From assembly GCA_014529385.2 (NCBI GenBank), contig CM043948.1, forward strand, positions 81,761,760 through 81,825,759: a DNA stretch of 64,000 nucleotides. The letters are read 5' to 3'. The DNA comes from Adiantum capillus-veneris (Eukaryota; Streptophyta; Polypodiopsida; Polypodiales; Pteridaceae). Of this stretch, positions 61,838 to 64,000 are shown piece after piece (position 1 is the first letter of the stretch; each line of letters begins with the position of its first letter). Made by a program: the position numbers and the translations under genes. The notes beneath the pieces are model-generated. The model was given only the letters and a program-made list of their open reading frames with translations, was not told the DNA's origin and searched no databases.

Positions 61838-63780
61838 ATGTACCTAAGGTCAGGTCGTTTTGTTGCGAATCAAGGCTATAACCGAGAAACTGAGAGTAGA
61901 GTATCTATAGAGGAAAGTGTAAACCAAGGGAGACCTTTAAAGACTATATCAAAAGAAGTGTCAGAAACTTACTCCGACTCAAGTTCTGAGATGTCTTCTT
62001 TTTTGATCCAATCGAGGACTGGAATCTCCCTCAGGTTCAAGCACATTCTAACCTTTTCTAAGACTAACAAGTACGATGCCCATATTTATCTAGATCGTAA
62101 CAAGGAATATGTCATATGTAGATGGCCATACCGTTCAGTTTGAAGAGGAAGTTAGAGCAAGCAAGAAAGATACCTTCTATATGGACCAAAACGAGGTACA
62201 ATACCTCAAAATACAAAATCCAGATAGTGTAGGCAGGTGAGGATTGGAGGTTGACACTTTGATTCAAAACATGACCGTGGAAGAAGGACCGCCAGTGTTA
62301 GAGTTAGAAGGATATGTTTTGATAGACACTAAACCTCTAAAGCGCATACCCAGTGACAATTTAAGACTTGGAGTCTACAATTGGGAAGACAACAATGTTA
62401 TGGATTTGGTCTGGATTGTTCATGCCAAACTAGGGCAATTGACACCTATGTTTTGAAGATAGAAGAGAAAGGTGTAGCAGAACTTCTTGCCCACATATTT
62501 AGGGATTGTTACAACAATAATTTTGTTATGATGACTCCAAAAGAGATTGAACAAAAAAAACACTAGGGAAACTCGATCTGAGAAGTTTTTATGGGGACCA
62601 TACCTGAAACAGAATAGAACTTGGGACCAAATGGGAGAGAATTTGGTAGCATGGCTAATCAACGGGGAAGTGTGGCCCGAAGCAGTCGCCTCATGATAGA
62701 AATGGGGGTAGAGAAGTGGAAACCACCTTTAACAGGGGAAGAATGAGTGACACAAAAACAAGAAGAGGTCCACACGAGTCACACCTACTAAGCTACTGGT
62801 TTGAAGGCTTAGTAGGAGAAACACCGGTCAGAAGAGCGGGTGCAAAACATCATCTTAGAGTCAAAGCAGTTGATTTCCAGAAATGGGTCAAAAAATACAG
62901 CGAGTCAAGGGATCCATATGACCACTTAGCGAGCTTCAAATAGGTTTTAAGAGCTGAATGTATAACAGACTTCCATACGTAATTTGAGGGGTTTAGAATG
63001 ACCTTAGAAGGCAAGGCTTTGACTTGGTTTCAAGCCATACCTCTTGGATCAATAACCAATCCAACCTTGGCTATGAGATTTGTTTTCACTTGTTCAAAAA
63101 TGGGAGTCAAGCATAGCACCATGGCACAAATCTACAGCTTCAAACAAAAACAAGGGAAAACTGTATGAGATTGTGTGAGTCGGATGATGCAATACATCAA
63201 TAAATATCCGAAGATGGAAATTCCAACTGAGGAGAGGCTAGTCTCATTGTTCCTAGAAGGATTGCTTAATAAGAATTTGCATGTCATTTTGTATAGTAAA
63301 AAACATACAACTTGGGAAGCGTGCAGTCTGAATGCAATTGACTTAAGTGATAATTGTGAGATTTTCAATGAGGACACTTATAGTGACAGAATCAAATCTA
63401 CTATTCTAGGACAAGTAAGACCAACTGTGGTAGCTCCTGTTAATGCCATGGAGGACATGCTTAATCGCATGAACAACATGATGAATAACATGTAAAGGAT
63501 GTCTACAAGAGGGCCAGGATAGGGTCTTCCTCAAGGACAACCAATGGGATAGCATAGACCATTGGAATGGTGTGCCATCAAAGGAAATGGACAAACCAAC
63601 AAAACTAACGAGTGTTATTATAAGCCTAAATATGACAAAAATGTTTAGTATGTGCCAATGAGACAACAGGGACAAGCCATGTATAGGTATCCACCCAACA
63701 TGGCATAAGTTTAGAAACCACCTATGGCTATGGAAAGACCACAACCCATATTAGGACAACATCCACTTCCAAGGTCGATC
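61838..63780 (+). pseudogene. Tat-like gypsy Gag, plus strand, broken
   Basis: It starts MYLRSGRFVANQGYNRETES. Several frames follow: EVDTLIQNMTVEEGPPVLEL (62244), a matrix-like part, then the retrotransposon Gag core at 62870-63400 (SRDPYDHLASFK, EGKALTWFQAIPLGSI, KYPKMEIPTEERLVSLFLEG). A Met/Asn-rich tail lies at 63440-63495. Stops at 62141, 62453, 62941 and 63166 and frameshifts break it. Pol would lie beyond the right edge. Confidence 0.75.
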
Positions 63781-64000
63781 CCTTAAATTTCATTGACAAT
63801 TGATTGGTTCATATATTTTGTCCACAAGTACGTATCCTTTTGATCTTGGTTTTGATCCCTTAAATTTCATTGACAATGTCTACATCATTTTCTCTACCTT
63901 CTTTTGAACTTTCTCTTCAATCTCTCTCCGTTGCTTTTGTATTTTAAGATTGTCTCATTTGCATCATCCTTTTTTGGAGTCTTTTGATGATTTGCTGGGT
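63781..64000. other. No recognised gene at right edge
   Basis: A 24-bp stretch (CCCTTAAATTTCATTGACAA...) occurs twice (about 63779 and 63857). Otherwise nothing is recognised. Confidence 0.4.

Overview
This window is nuclear DNA from a land plant with a large, repeat-rich genome. The host gene content (mitochondrial release factor, NB-ARC, PPR and PRP17 pieces), the plant LTR-retrotransposon families and the very long TE-filled introns point to a plant; a fern or another non-seed plant is my guess, not something the sequence proves. No bacterial operon, CRISPR array, rRNA or tRNA gene is visible.

The main host gene lies on the minus strand and encodes a mitochondrial class I peptide-chain release factor (RF1). 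Its start codon is at 36702 and eight exons with GT-AG borders and consistent phases can be read leftward: 36603-36702, 36404-36510, 16800-16898, 16519-16702, 16341-16389, 16182-16260, 7911-7985 and 7756-7833. They give 257 residues ending just before the GGQ-bearing half, whose exons should lie beyond the left edge. Five introns are 77-129 bp. Introns 2 (19.5 kb), 6 (8.2 kb) and 8 (>7.7 kb) are packed with mobile elements, so almost everything from 1 to 36.5 kb is intron.

Intron 8 (1-7755) holds a hAT-type non-autonomous element (8-bp target duplication) inside a reduced copia element, which is inside the integrase of a chromodomain Ty3/gypsy element whose 3' LTR ends near 6994. Intron 6 (7986-16181) holds three LINEs in a row, each ending in a (CT)n tract and each beginning at the end of the previous (CT)n tract. 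Intron 2 (16899-36403) holds an L1-type LINE split by an internally deleted gypsy element (TSD GACCT), whose 5' LTR is split by a nearly full-length gypsy element with 98%-similar LTRs (TSD CCTCA). LTR fragments and a decayed protein-coding stretch I do not recognise follow.

Upstream of RF1 (36.7-38.4 kb) are a 104-bp tandem duplication, a LINE fragment and probable copia LTR sequence. From 38.4 to 52.1 kb one copia element is inserted in the RNase H region of another. The inserted one carries, in its leader, a Helitron Rep gene (HUH and tyrosine motifs) next to fragments of three unrelated host genes (NB-ARC/NLR, PRP17 WD40, PPR), the usual pattern of Helitron gene capture. From 52.1 kb to the right end are two Tat-like gypsy elements: a rearranged minus-strand copy with LTRs at 53166-53690 and 60395-60881, lying inside the 5' region of a plus-strand copy whose Gag runs from 61838 to about 63500.

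Most element ORFs are broken. The stop codons seen repeatedly look like CAG-to-TAG and CGA-to-TGA changes, as expected from deamination of methylated cytosine in silenced transposons.
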